This document shows positions 35,401-44,247 of a stretch of 64,000 bases of DNA, one piece after another. The stretch covers positions 10,274,063 through 10,338,062 of the forward strand of contig NC_133063.1 of the NCBI RefSeq assembly GCF_048771995.1, written 5' to 3'. Each line of letters opens with the position of its first letter. Positions within the stretch are counted from its first letter, which is position 1. The position numbers and the translations under genes were made by a program. The notes below the pieces were generated by a model that was not told where the DNA came from, made no database searches, and worked only from the letters and a program-made list of their open reading frames with translations. This DNA comes from Taeniopygia guttata (Eukaryota > Chordata > Aves > Passeriformes > Estrildidae).

Positions 35401-38400
35401 GCTGCTGCCGCCACAGAGGGCGATTGGTGGGAAGACGACAAGCAGAAAGACACCGCAGTTAGAGAGACGCAGTTTTACCTTCTCCCAAGGCACCGTTCAT
35501 CTTATTAAGTAAAGAAGAGGGAGATGTTGCTATCGCGCTGGCGTGGTAGTGTGGAGGAAGGGATTTAGAAAGGCCTTGGGAATTGGAAACTGAGGCAAAG
35601 ATACATTTAGGTATGAGGAAAAGATACATTTATGTATGCCCCATTGTTTCGGGAAAGTTTCGCTTCAGCATCTTTATGTAAACCCCCTTCTCCCCACCCC
35701 TGAGCAGTTCCCATTGGACCTGACCCCTGGGGTGGTTCTGATGAGCCCATGCTGAACACTGTCTCTACTGTTTAGACCTTATCTCTTCATTTTGCTGTAT
35801 AAAACTGTATCTGGGCAGTAGCCCAGGGTCTTTTGTCCCTGCAACCGTTCAGGCAATACAATCTTTCTGGACTGCATACAACTGACCTCTCTTCGTCTCT
35901 TTATCTCGACTCCTTGCGGCGACCGAGGCGCACCGCTGCTCGGACCGTGCTAACCCAGCCGCTGCCTGGTGAGCCCAGTGCAGCAGGACCGCGGCAAACC
36001 CCGGTTCCCTGAGGGGACAGCTAGCCGGAGGGGTCCCGGGGGGCCGGGGAGGGACGGGGGACAGCCGCAAGTGACCCCCGAAAGCCGCAGATGAACTGCA
36101 GGACGAGGACGACACCAGCACCTCGATGACCCAGTCACAAGACAGGCCACCAGCTGAAGTACCAGCACCAGGAGGCCTGTTGCAACTGCTTCAGGCTCCA
36201 AGGGAAGACCTCTGTCCGCTGGGGAAGGACAGAAAGCAAGGAACCCAGTTGCTGGGACTGCAGCTGGCAGCAAGGTCAGCAGCAGTCTGCTGCATGGCAC
36301 CAGGCTGTGGGGAAAATGCTGCCCCTTCGCTGCCATGCTTTGGGTGGTGACCACCCAGCCTCCTGGGGAACTTGGCTTACGGCCATGCTGAACCTGTGGC
36401 TGCATATACTGTCCCAGCACTGTCCTCTGGGTCTTCACAGGCCTTCAAGTAGGAGCTCTTGAACCCCTCTGCTGCCTGGCCCAGCAATGTGTAGCCTACA
36501 GCAGATCCTTGAGACCATGTCACATACTCAGGCTGCTCTTCTGCTAAGCCAGCCCGTCAAAGTCGCTGGAAAACTTCAGGGATGTACTGTTTCTTACCAG
36601 GTTTTGCACAATCTTCCTTTTCTTCGCTTCCTCAGCAGCTTGCCAGAGTCTCAGAGCCTTGCTGCACTGCTCTTCTGCCCAGCGGAGCTGTTGAGCCATG
36701 TCTTCACATTGCTGCTTGCTGAAAGATCTTACAGCCAGCAGCTCACGATGAAGGCCCCTCACATCCTCTGCAAACGTGACACACAGGAACAGTCAGAGAC
36801 TGCACAAGCAGAAGAAGTTCTGCCACTTCAAACACCCTCTCTAGTGAGGAGTGGCCCTTTCTCTCAGATGCAGCCAACTCCTTCCATCTGCAACAAGGGG
36901 ACAGACAAACAAGCCTTTAAGCGCAACAAAGTCACCTTGCAAAACCAGCACTACATACCATGCCCCACATAAGGCATCTCAGGCCCTTCCAACAGCCCTC
37001 TGCTTCCACCTCAAGAGATGGCTGCAATTCCCTCCCTAGACCCGCATCTCTCTTTGTCATTCCTTCAGGTGAAAGAGTCGCCACTGAGGAAGTCAAACAA
37101 GCTTCCACAAGCCACAGAACACTTCCAGAAAGCTCAGGTACTCTCAGCATAACAGCTTCCCTGCCTGCTAGGCCCAACACTTCTTTCTGATGCAGTGGGC
37201 ACTGGACTTGCAAAAGCTTTTCTTTGGCTAAGACACGCTTGCTAAGTCTAAATGAGCAGTCCCACAATTGCTCCTGCTTTCACTAGCGAAACAAAGAATG
37301 AGCCTGCAAGTTACAGCTTGGGGAGGAGGTGGGTACGATTTTCCAGTTCAATAAGCAAAGGATCCCAAGATGGTTTAGGCTGGCAGGGACCCCAGGAAGC
37401 CTCTAGCCCAGAGTTCACCTCCAAGCAATTGGGGTCAGCATCTGGCCAGGCTGCTCAAGTCTCTATCCACCTGGGGCTTCCAAATTTCAAGGGTGGAATC
37501 TGCACATGCTCTCTGAGGCACTTGTTCTGCTGCATGATTGTCTTTGCAGGTCAGTGCTTTGCTGTCCTTAAGCCCAGCCTGAACCTCCCTTGCTTTTACG
37601 CTGCTCTAGTTCAGAATGCTTTTTGTCAAGGTTCGAGAAGCGAGTCCCAGGAAGCAGCTTTGCTCTAGGTCAGTCTGCAGCCAGACCTGCCCTGGGCTGC
37701 CTTCTCCCGTCTGTGCTGAGCAAGTCAAATAGTGAAAAGCCAAATTTGTTCTTTGGTCCTGGGCCTCCTAAAGCCAAGCAAGGCCCACCCCTGCTCAGAG
37801 AAAGTGAGAAAGCTTAACACGCACCTCAGCTCCCGGGCGCCGCGCACTCTAGCCGTGCTCTCGTGCCGTTCCGCCTTTCCTGCCTGGACCGAGGAGTCCC
37901 AACTGGCGAGAACTTCTCCTAGCGGGACCTGCAAGGAATGGGCAGGGAAAAAGCACAAAGCAGCAATGAGGAGGAGAGAAGTTGGCTCCTGACAGCTGGC
38001 AGAAGCAGCAAGCAGAGACACAGCTCACCTGAAGGCAAAATCTATTGTGTGGGGCCGTTTAGGCGGTGTTTAGGTGGTGTTTATGTTCCAACTAACTCAT
38101 GAGTTGCTCTGGAAATGTCTGAGGAGAAGCAGGGAACATTTCCCTGCCCAGCTCTGGTCAACTGGCTTCCCCTCAGGATTTCAGGCCTTGGAGAGCAGCC
38201 AATAGGAACTGCATTCCAGCCCTTCACAGACAGACCTTGTCTCTGCCATGCAGAGCTGCTCAGAATTCTTCTCAGCAAACTTGGGTCACATCAAAGTTTA
38301 GGGTGTAGCTGCAGTAGTGACTGCAGCTACTTAGATAGGCCATGGAGAGGGGTAGGTCCCTGCAGGCAACAGTGGCTCCTCCATACCCCACAGGCCTGTG

Positions 38401-39884
38401 AACTGCGCCTTAGTACCTCTCCCTCTGCTGCCAGCAGGGAGCCCGCACAGACTCTGCACAAAGGGGCTGACTTTCACACCAGTGGCACTAAAGGGCATTG
38501 TGCTACCGCTTATCTCACAGCACGGGAAGTTCAGAGACCCTGAGAGTGCCAGGAAAATGACGCCTGCATATGAAAGTTCAGATCCCATTTCCCAGGCGTC
38601 AGTGGCTGAGCTGAAGAGCTAGGTCATGGCAGGACTCCAGCCCACATCAGCCATCTTCAGCCACTGAGGGCAAGTGCTGCCTGCTCAGAAACTTGCATGC
38701 AGCTCTGCACTGCACCACAGCTTTGCACTGAAGGAGCTATTTCAGCCTGCCTACAATCAGCATGCAGCCTCCTGTCTGCAGAGCTTGACTTTCATTAGTG
38801 AAAACCTCTTCAGTGGAAAAGGAGGAAACGGATGGAATCCTTTTGGGAGTGTTCCTGCACACATTGACTTTGGGGACTTTCTTTTGGTCTGCCAGGCTGG
38901 TGCTCTACTGCAACAGGCCAAGGCCACAGCTTTCTCCACAATCCTCAGACACCAGGAATGCCAAGGGTGCCCGTCCCACTCACCGAAGTGCGCACTTGAC
39001 TCCTTCCTCCTCGGAGTCGACCTGCCGGGAAGAAGGGAAAATGAACCAGGGGCTGTTAGAAATCTCTCTGTGCTGAGGAGTCCCACAGAGCAAGTCCAGC
39101 CAAGCGGAGAGCGTTTTCCTTTCACAACATCCCTCTGGGAGCAACACTTCTTTAGCACAGCCAGCGAGACTGCAGGCCACTAACCTAGGCTGTGTCTACC
39201 TTTTGCTCAGCTTTGCCACTAAGGAACCAGAAACTTGGCCGAGAAGTTGCAAATTCTTCCTTAGCAGTCCCTGCCTGCATTGGAGCCTGTTGTCCAGCCT
39301 GCAGCTAAAGCAGCTGTTTTCTCCTCTCTTTCCTGGACTTGCTTTTTCTTTTTGTAAATTGCACGCAGCATGTCCCACGCGGTTGCTGTAAACAATTGCC
39401 CACCAAAGCTCCCACCAAACCCCTCTTAGCGCTTGCAGTTCTGTTGGGACACAGCACAGGCCCAGCTCCGGGCTTCAGGAGCACGCACCAGCTGCTCGGC
39501 ACTTTGCCCTTCAGCGCAAAGCCAATCCCTCTTGTAGCACACACTGGAGTTGCACTTAGACAGGCACATCCTTAAAGGATGGAATGCAGAAAAAATGCTG
39601 CTTTTCCTCAGTTCTGGAGAGAACCAAACCGTTTTTAGAAGGACGCCTGCAAATCTCGCCCAGTCTGCATTTGGAAGTTCCCACACCCTGCTAGGCAAGA
39701 GACAGCCCCTTTTTAGGCGAAGCTGTTGACAGGAGCTTCACCAAACAGATGGCATCTTTATGCCATTTTTATTTCAATGTGCTGCCCCAAGGAAAAACTT
39801 GGATTTACCAGTCAACAGACGAAAAGCTTTCCAAGGAGCCACCAATGAAAAGGCGCTGCTGACTGCTCTACGGATTCGCTCCAT
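20488..39884 (-). CDS. Gene C: PAK3-like kinase with coiled-coil N-terminus, split by an ERV
   Basis: Diverged paralog of genes A and B. Kinase-part exons in transcript order: 29604-29463, 27293-27230, 26424-26376, 25058-24949, 24181-24064, 23258-23159, 22730-22534, 22202-22068, 20532-20488. Phases match gene A and no stop was seen. Motifs are [37 protein letters not shown] and DTWSLG. The C-terminus [14 protein letters not shown] is 15 residues shorter than in gene A. 5' exons: 39884-39809 (start MERIRRAV in an ACCATGG context), 39021-38984, 37928-37825, 36767-36598, 30715-30593, 30306-30181. The first two and the last two chain in phase. The step from 37.8 to 36.6 kb does not, so at least one exon is missing there (a candidate lies near 37.2 kb). 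An ERV fills the intron between 36.6 and 31 kb. The kinase half is firm; single-gene continuity is inferred. Confidence 0.72.
21490..21905 (+). mobile_element. CR1 LINE 3' fragment in gene C intron
   Basis: Shows the CR1 3' end in sense: GGTTTAGCCTGGAGAAGAG, then CTGCCCAGAGAGCTGGGAGGA, GTTCAAGGTCAGCTTGGATGG and GGACTAGATGACATGCACTGG. It lies in the intron before the penultimate exon of gene C, antisense to the gene. A shorter CR1 tail of the same kind is at about 3870-3925 in gene A and 57361-57416 in gene B. Confidence 0.8.
25907..25938. repeat. (GT)n-type microsatellite in gene C intron
   Basis: Short imperfect GTGTGC/GT repeat in the intron between the VAIK exon and the second glycine-loop exon of gene C. 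Confidence 0.8.
30181..30306 (-). CDS. Gene C coiled-coil exon (42 codons)
   Basis: Phase 0 at both ends, with acceptor AAG and donor CAG|GTGAAT. It encodes [20 protein letters not shown] and then [20 protein letters not shown], a strongly charged heptad pattern. It joins in frame to the linker exon 29604-29463 that leads to the kinase domain. It could mediate dimerisation, replacing the N-terminal control region of classical PAKs; that is inference. Confidence 0.7.
30593..30715 (-). CDS. Gene C coiled-coil exon (41 codons)
   Basis: The exon has a clean CAG acceptor and CAG|GTGAGC donor and is phase 0 at both ends. It encodes [19 protein letters not shown] followed by [17 protein letters not shown], with leucines at heptad spacing typical of a coiled coil. 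It joins in frame to the 42-codon exon downstream. Genes A and B have acidic exons in the equivalent position. Confidence 0.7.
31041..31118 (-). pseudogene. Decayed coiled-coil exon of gene C
   Basis: Homologous to the 25-codon exon 20061-20135 of the kinase-less fragment. The donor GAG|GTACAG is kept, and the frame [16 protein letters not shown] is open. The AG acceptor (ATAAG|GAC in the relative) is replaced by ACCCGTG, so the exon is probably skipped. Because it is phase 0, skipping keeps the frame. Confidence 0.45.
31259..31823 (+). repeat. 5' LTR of the ERV
   Basis: Begins TGTTGCTATCGCGC and ends AAGCCGCA. It contains a TATA box (TATAAAA) at 31532-31538. It differs from the 3' LTR at four positions by my reading, all transitions, three of them at CpG sites. 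This indicates a recent insertion. Confidence 0.93.
31826..31843 (+). other. Primer-binding site of the ERV
   Basis: TGGTGCCCAACGTGCGGC, two bases after the 5' LTR. It resembles the lysine-tRNA type of binding site with a couple of mismatches, which fits an ERVK-like element. The tRNA assignment is tentative. Confidence 0.6.
31844..32364 (+). other. ERV leader with candidate splice donor
   Basis: Untranslated leader between the primer-binding site and the gag-like ATG. A strong donor-like GGGTAAGT is at 32193-32200. A matching acceptor-like tract (TCTTTCTTTCAG) lies just before the env-like part near 34091, so subgenomic splicing of the parent virus can be inferred. The packaging signal would also be expected here. 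Confidence 0.5.
32365..33705 (+). pseudogene. ERV gag-like region (matrix and part of capsid), ends at in-frame TGA
   Basis: The ATG at 32365 begins MGVTLTTQ, with a glycine at position 2 suited to myristoylation; an upstream GTG in the same frame is not the likely start. An alpha-helical matrix-like part (about 105 residues) is followed by a Pro/Ala/Ser-rich linker and a capsid-like domain. The frame stops at TGA 33703-33705, inside the stretch that resembles the capsid major homology region, and the same frame stays open afterwards. No zinc-knuckle CCHC motif is present. Gag would normally assemble particles; this copy is truncated. Confidence 0.8.
33706..35508 (+). pseudogene. ERV capsid remainder joined to env-like region, pro-pol missing
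   Basis: Open for 600 codons in the gag frame. The first part (to about 33990) is the end of the capsid. The sequence then passes, without protease or polymerase, into env-like sequence after an acceptor-like TCTTTCAG near 34091. The env-like part shows a dibasic region followed by a hydrophobic segment near 34.9 kb, a C-x6-CC motif near 35107-35133, a membrane anchor near 35290-35355 and a short tail. The CX6CC motif is typical of gamma/alpha-type transmembrane subunits. The first codon is GTG right after the stop, so this is a continuation and not an independent gene. Confidence 0.75.
35525..36089 (+). repeat. 3' LTR of the ERV
   Basis: Same length as the 5' LTR (565 bp) and nearly identical. 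It is preceded by a purine-rich tract (AAAGAAGAGGGAGA), the usual plus-strand primer, and followed by the second copy of the target duplication at 36090-36095. Confidence 0.93.
36598..36767 (-). CDS. Gene C coiled-coil exon upstream of the ERV
   Basis: This 170-nt exon has a GCAG acceptor and CTG|GTAAGA donor. It encodes a charged helical segment including [19 protein letters not shown] and [20 protein letters not shown]. It starts with two bases of a split codon and ends in phase 0, matching the phase of the coiled-coil exons beyond the ERV. No outside protein family was recognised. Confidence 0.6.
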
Positions 39885-40183
39885 GGTTTGAGCAGTGCTG
39901 CTCATGTCCGTAGGCCAGGGGAACAAAAAAAGGAAACAAACCCCCTCTTGCACAAGTCCTCAGACAGTGCAAGGAAAAAAAGGGGAGAAACAGGACACTT
40001 GCACAACTCCACAAACTGTGCAAGAAACTACAGACACAAAAGGACACCTGCTGTAATCTGAGAACAGCACAGCTGAGGTGATCCTCCTGCAATGAGCGCG
40101 CCAAGAGCTGCTCTGGACGCTGAGGCCTTGCAGGCACCAGGAGAACCTCCTGCTGACAGCGCTGTGACCTGGCAGCCCTCTGC

Positions 40184-40191
40184 TGACATCA
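40184..40191 (-). promoter_or_regulatory. Candidate CRE-like site upstream of gene C
   Basis: TGATGTCA on the minus strand, 300 bases upstream of the ATG at 39882-39884. It is conserved with the gene A upstream octamer at 11451-11458 within a homologous block, although the surrounding sequence has diverged. Confidence 0.4.
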
Positions 40192-41059
40192 CAATAGCAG
40201 CCGTTCCAGGTTGCTCTGTGGATTCATGCATAGCAAACAAACCTTCTCTGCAGCTGACAGAAAAGAAAAGCCTGGAAAGATCTCCTCTGCCCCAAAGCAG
40301 CACAAAAGCCCCTTGCAGTCCATAAGCCACAGCTCAAAGGAAGCAAGAGTAACACAAAACGGGCACCAAACCCATACACCCTGTACGCCAAGCTGAACAC
40401 TGAGAGAGAACCAGGATGTGAGGAAACCAAAGGCAGCGGGCCCTTTTGGCCAGCAGTGCTTCTGACTAAAGCCAATTTTAAATTTGCTTTTAAATCCTCT
40501 GGATGAAATTGTGCTTTGCTTCTTTTGCTAATATCCCGGAGAGTTCCCTAAACTGGAATGCCTGTCATTCCTGCCCATTTACTGCATGGCTAACATCAAC
40601 CAGCACATTGTAGGGCTTGCTGAAGGAAGAATAACACCTAGGTGGGGAGAAAAACCAAGTAACCAACCTGCTGCACATACAGCACACTGCTGCTGCACAA
40701 TCCCAGCACCTCCAAGAAGCCTTTGGGGTCTGTGACTCACTTCTGGCAACTTCCTTGGGCACACATCAGAGAGTAACAGAGATCTGACTCTAATGGACGC
40801 ACAGAAAGAAGGACAAGGAAATCAAATCCCAGTGCGGGGCAACATAGAAGCTGCTGTGGGGAGGAAATCAGTGCAGCAAAATGGGCAAGTCCCACCTAAA
40901 AGGGAGGAGACCATGAGGCAGAGAGCAAAGAGCTCAGCCAGTGGGCACACCTTAGGAAGGCAGGCTCAGGGAAACAGAGCAACCACAAGCCTTCGAAAGC
41001 TCAGAAGCTTCCTTCCAGGCTGCATATTGTCCTGATGAAAATTCCCTCTGTGTGTCCGA

Positions 41060-41410
41060 CTGAAAGTCAGGACTGTTGCCGTGAGAGGAGGGAGGGAGAG
41101 GCGGCGGCCGCTTTCCACTCGGCTCTGCGAGGCTCAGTTCGCGCGGGAACAGATGAAATGGCGACACGGGGCTCGGGTGCAAACACGTGTTCACTGTGGG
41201 AGCGTGTCCCGAGACCCCGGGGTACTGAGCGGGGCTCAGGTATAGCCCGTGCCGGGGGCGGGGGGGAAGCTGAGCCGCGGCCAACGGGACGGGAGGCAGG
41301 GGACAGGGGCAGGGAAACCCCGGGGGCTGCAACGGGAAAGCCGCGGGGAGGGGCAGGGCCTCCCCCTGGTGAGGGGAAAGGCGGGGGGGCGGGGGACCAT
41401 GCTGTGAAAG
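41060..41410. promoter_or_regulatory. CpG island, probable promoter
   Basis: The most CpG-dense sequence of the window, with GC boxes such as GGGGGCGGGGG and GGGGCGGGGG-type runs. It lies about 1.2 kb upstream of the gene C start on the minus strand. On the plus strand it is followed by a stretch with an open frame (41479-41673) that ends at a donor-like GCA|GTGAGT near 41671. It could serve gene C, a plus-strand noncoding RNA, or both. Genes A and B have no such island at the equivalent place in the visible sequence. Confidence 0.55.
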
Positions 41411-41912
41411 TCCTTGTGGGTCTCCAGAAGCAGCCAGCTGGGTAGCAGCCATATGAGGAAAGGAGCAGGGAGGGCAGCATGGCCTGGCTGGAAGATGCCC
41501 AGGCCTTATGCTCATTCGGAAATGCCAGCCAGCCCATGACTCAGATTTCTGATCCTCCCTCAGACCATCATGTGCACAGCAGTGGTTGCAGAGTTGGTGA
41601 AGTCCAGCAGCACCTGGGAAAAGAGAAGCTGCAGATAATCCCTGGAAACAGATACCTGCTCCAGCAGGAGCAGTGAGTGTCCAGTGGGAAGGCAAGTTCT
41701 GCCACGGGAACTAAGGCCAACTTGTGGGAGTGAAGACTTGTGCAGTTTGGATCTGCATGAGCCACTGTGGAGGCCTGTGGGCCTGCTGGGGGACTTCTTG
41801 GGGCTATGCCCTGGAAGGATGTCCCCTAGACTTTAACCTTTCGCTTATCATGTCCCGTAGACTTTAAACTTTCCCATGAACTCAATTTTTTTTTCAATGT
41901 ACGTTTGATACA

Positions 41913-41993
41913 TTATTAATATATAATATATATATATATATAATACACACACACACACACACACAATATATATATATATATATATATATACAG
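41913..41993. repeat. (TA)n(CA)n(TA)n microsatellite inside the LTR element
   Basis: A TA run, then (CA) at about 41944-41966, then (TA) to 41991. The homologous position of the sister elements is short at 15230-15260 and expanded as a TATATC-type repeat at 56278-56365. Confidence 0.9.
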
Positions 41994-42957
41994 TGATCAT
42001 AAAGTGATTAGTGAAAATAATTTATGTTGCAATATTTGGTGGTAATTGACAGAAAATTTGACAATCATTTAAATTTAAATTTTAGTTGCACAATTTTTAA
42101 CAGACTTCCTTTCCCAGTTTTCGTATTCATTCACCCACTTCCCTGAACCCACTCTCCCTGAGAAGGACAGGACTGGAGATGGAACCTGCTCAAGAGCACA
42201 GGCCAGCCACCAGCCATCTGCCATCTGCCCTCCTTTTCCGTGCCCATGCCAGGATGGCACTGGCCATGCATCCCCAGATTCTACCTTAACCCACTTTGTG
42301 ACAGCCCTCAACCCTGCTCCTGCTTTCCTGTTGTATTAGCAGTCCCCGATTTTTGTTGTAATTCATGTTTCAGAGATTCCCGATACAGGCGACCCTCAGA
42401 AGCCAGTCACCCCAGTTCTTTTAATTATTTAGGAAGGAGAGTCGGCACCCTCCGGACAGCCGGAGGAGCGACTCTGGTGCCCCACAGGAGACCCGTGCCC
42501 GGCCACACCATAAGGTCCTCACAGGCTGGTCCCCCCTAAAGCCTTTTCTTTTGGCTTTTGTGTTTAGGGAAGGGCACCAGGGGAAGGTACCATAGCCAGT
42601 CCTTTTGATTTTCTCTTCTCTTTTGATTTATGGGTAAGTGAGGGGGAATGAAGTGGCGGAGAGCTGCCCGGTACTTGGGCCCTTAGAAGTGAGGGGAAAT
42701 GAAAACTGTATTTAATTCTTGTTTAGTTATTCCCTGCAATATGAACTCACTGGTTTATCTTAATTCTCAAGTTTAGTTAAAGTCTATAAAATATTGTGTT
42801 ATTTTTAGTTAAGACAAGGTTATTATTTATACTATGATTGTTTTACCTTTCATTTGAAATAAAACCAGAAAGGGGGAGTTGTGGGAGCTTGTCCTGGAGG
42901 GGATGGGCAGTAAAGTGGTCACACATCAGACAATCAACAACCAACAGGAAGCCTCAG

Positions 42958-43478
42958 TGCAGCCTCTCAGGCAGATGTTACCTGGAGGGCCGCCTTCCCA
43001 AGAGCCATCTCTTTGGTCAGTGGGGCTATCTCCTGCGAATCACCAGATGCTCGAGGTGCAGATGTAGTAATGAAGGCCAACCAGTGAGACGAGAGAAGCT
43101 TGCTGTTTGAAATTCCAACTCTGTTTATTGAGGGGCAGTAGAAGAGGCTGAAGGGCTCATAGGCAGCAAAAAAACCTTGAGTGAGGGACGGTCTAGGGTA
43201 TACAACTAGGACAGGGTAGGAGTGGTAACTGTAGAGAGGAACCAGCCAGGGAAGGGATAAGGGGAGGAGCAAGGATGGGATGATCAGGAAACAACAAATG
43301 GAGGGACAGGGGGTGGATAACAACTTACAGGGGCCAATGAACAAGCATAGACCAATGAACTTTCTAGAACAGGCGACTGAAGAGCAATTTGATGCACAGA
43401 AAAGGGGGTGTACTTTCTTTTACAGTGTTTTCCTCCCACAGCATCTCAAGCTCGTATCTTCCCTTCCCATATCCTACA
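42958..43478 (-). mobile_element. Solo LTR (521 bp) nested in another LTR
   Basis: It begins TGCAGCC and ends CCTACA on the plus strand. It is flanked by a perfect 6-bp duplication CCTCAG (42952-42957 and 43479-43484). The host sequence resumes exactly as in the 14.2-kb relative. AATAAA reads on the minus strand near 43125, so the LTR is minus-oriented. The 6-bp duplication suits an ERVK-like element. Confidence 0.85.
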
Positions 43479-43635
43479 CCTCAGGAGAAGAGAAGCCACA
43501 ATGGATGACACCCAGACAATTTATGGTGAGATTATCCAAAGAGTAAAGGACTCTGGAACTGATTGGAAGTGGCCATGCATATCAACAGCTGGCGATTGGC
43601 CAGAGGGCTTCTGGAACTTTCCATGAAAAACTATT

Positions 43636-43659
43636 TTATATATATATATATATATATAG
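43636..43659. repeat. (TA)n microsatellite
   Basis: About twelve TA units next to the end of the LTR element. Confidence 0.85.
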
Positions 43660-44247
43660 TGTCAGCAAACTGTTACTTGGAAATGGGGTGAACAGAGGGA
43701 GTGCAAGAGACAGAGAGAGAGAGGGGGACTGATCCACTTCCTTTTAAACTTTTCCTCTTTTCCTGGTGCACACCTCTTATGTAGAACAGATTTTGCCACT
43801 GTTTCAGGCCTGTGCAGTCAGCCCTTCGGTGCTTTCCAGGAAGGGAGTCTGGAGTGGGAGTTCACAGAGCAGCACTAAGCACAAGTCTCAAGGCAGAAAG
43901 AGATGTTGGCTCAGCTCAGTGCTTTCCCATCTCCACAACACCCTCTCTTCCAGTCACAGCTTTTCTGTTACAACAGTCAGAACGAGATAAAACATTCTTA
44001 TGCCTGGTACTCCACAACAGGTGACTGTGTAAGTTATTATCTTGTTATGCACAACACTAGTGGTTTATTATTCTAGTAAAAAAAAAAAAAAAATTGAAAG
44101 CATGGAGCTTTATAATATCTTTTGAGATTTTGAAAGAGAAATGTAGTTTTTATGTTTTTTGAAGAATTGCTGGCCTGGAGGTTGAAACATGCAGTAAACA
44201 GCATGAGTTACCAATATGAGGAAAGCTACTTGGTTTACCCGAAATCC

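Larger units (their letters stand above)
31259..36089 (+). mobile_element. Endogenous retrovirus, two LTRs, pro-pol deleted
   Basis: A provirus with two 565-bp LTRs (31259-31823 and 35525-36089), a primer-binding site, a leader, a gag-like and an env-like region, and a purine tract before the 3' LTR. It is flanked by GATGGA (31253-31258) and GATGAA (36090-36095), a 6-bp target duplication with one mismatch, as in alpha/beta-type (ERVK-like) elements. No protease, reverse transcriptase or integrase sequence is seen. It lies antisense in an intron of gene C. With no pol of its own, it would have needed enzymes from other elements, or lost pol after insertion. Confidence 0.93.
41671..43630 (+). 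mobile_element. LTR retroelement fragment, inverted relative to 14.1-15.5 kb, with nested LTR
   Basis: Internal sequence (41.67-42.87 kb) ends in a purine tract (AGAAAGGGGGAGT) and an LTR starting TGTGGGAGCTTGTCC at 42880. It is the reverse complement of the element at 14.1-15.5 kb, with moderate divergence. The LTR is interrupted by a separate solo LTR at 42958-43478. A (TA)n(CA)n(TA)n microsatellite lies at 41913-41993. No intact retroviral frame is seen. Confidence 0.7.

Noticed and set aside
36126..36350. Plus-strand frame just right of the ERV, apparently continuing across the preinsertion site
   Set aside because: The opposite strand is equally open and no splice sites or family resemblance were seen; too weak to call.
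40952..41695. 247-codon minus-strand frame
   Set aside because: It spans the CpG island, where GC-rich composition suppresses stop codons in several frames; no protein family is recognised.
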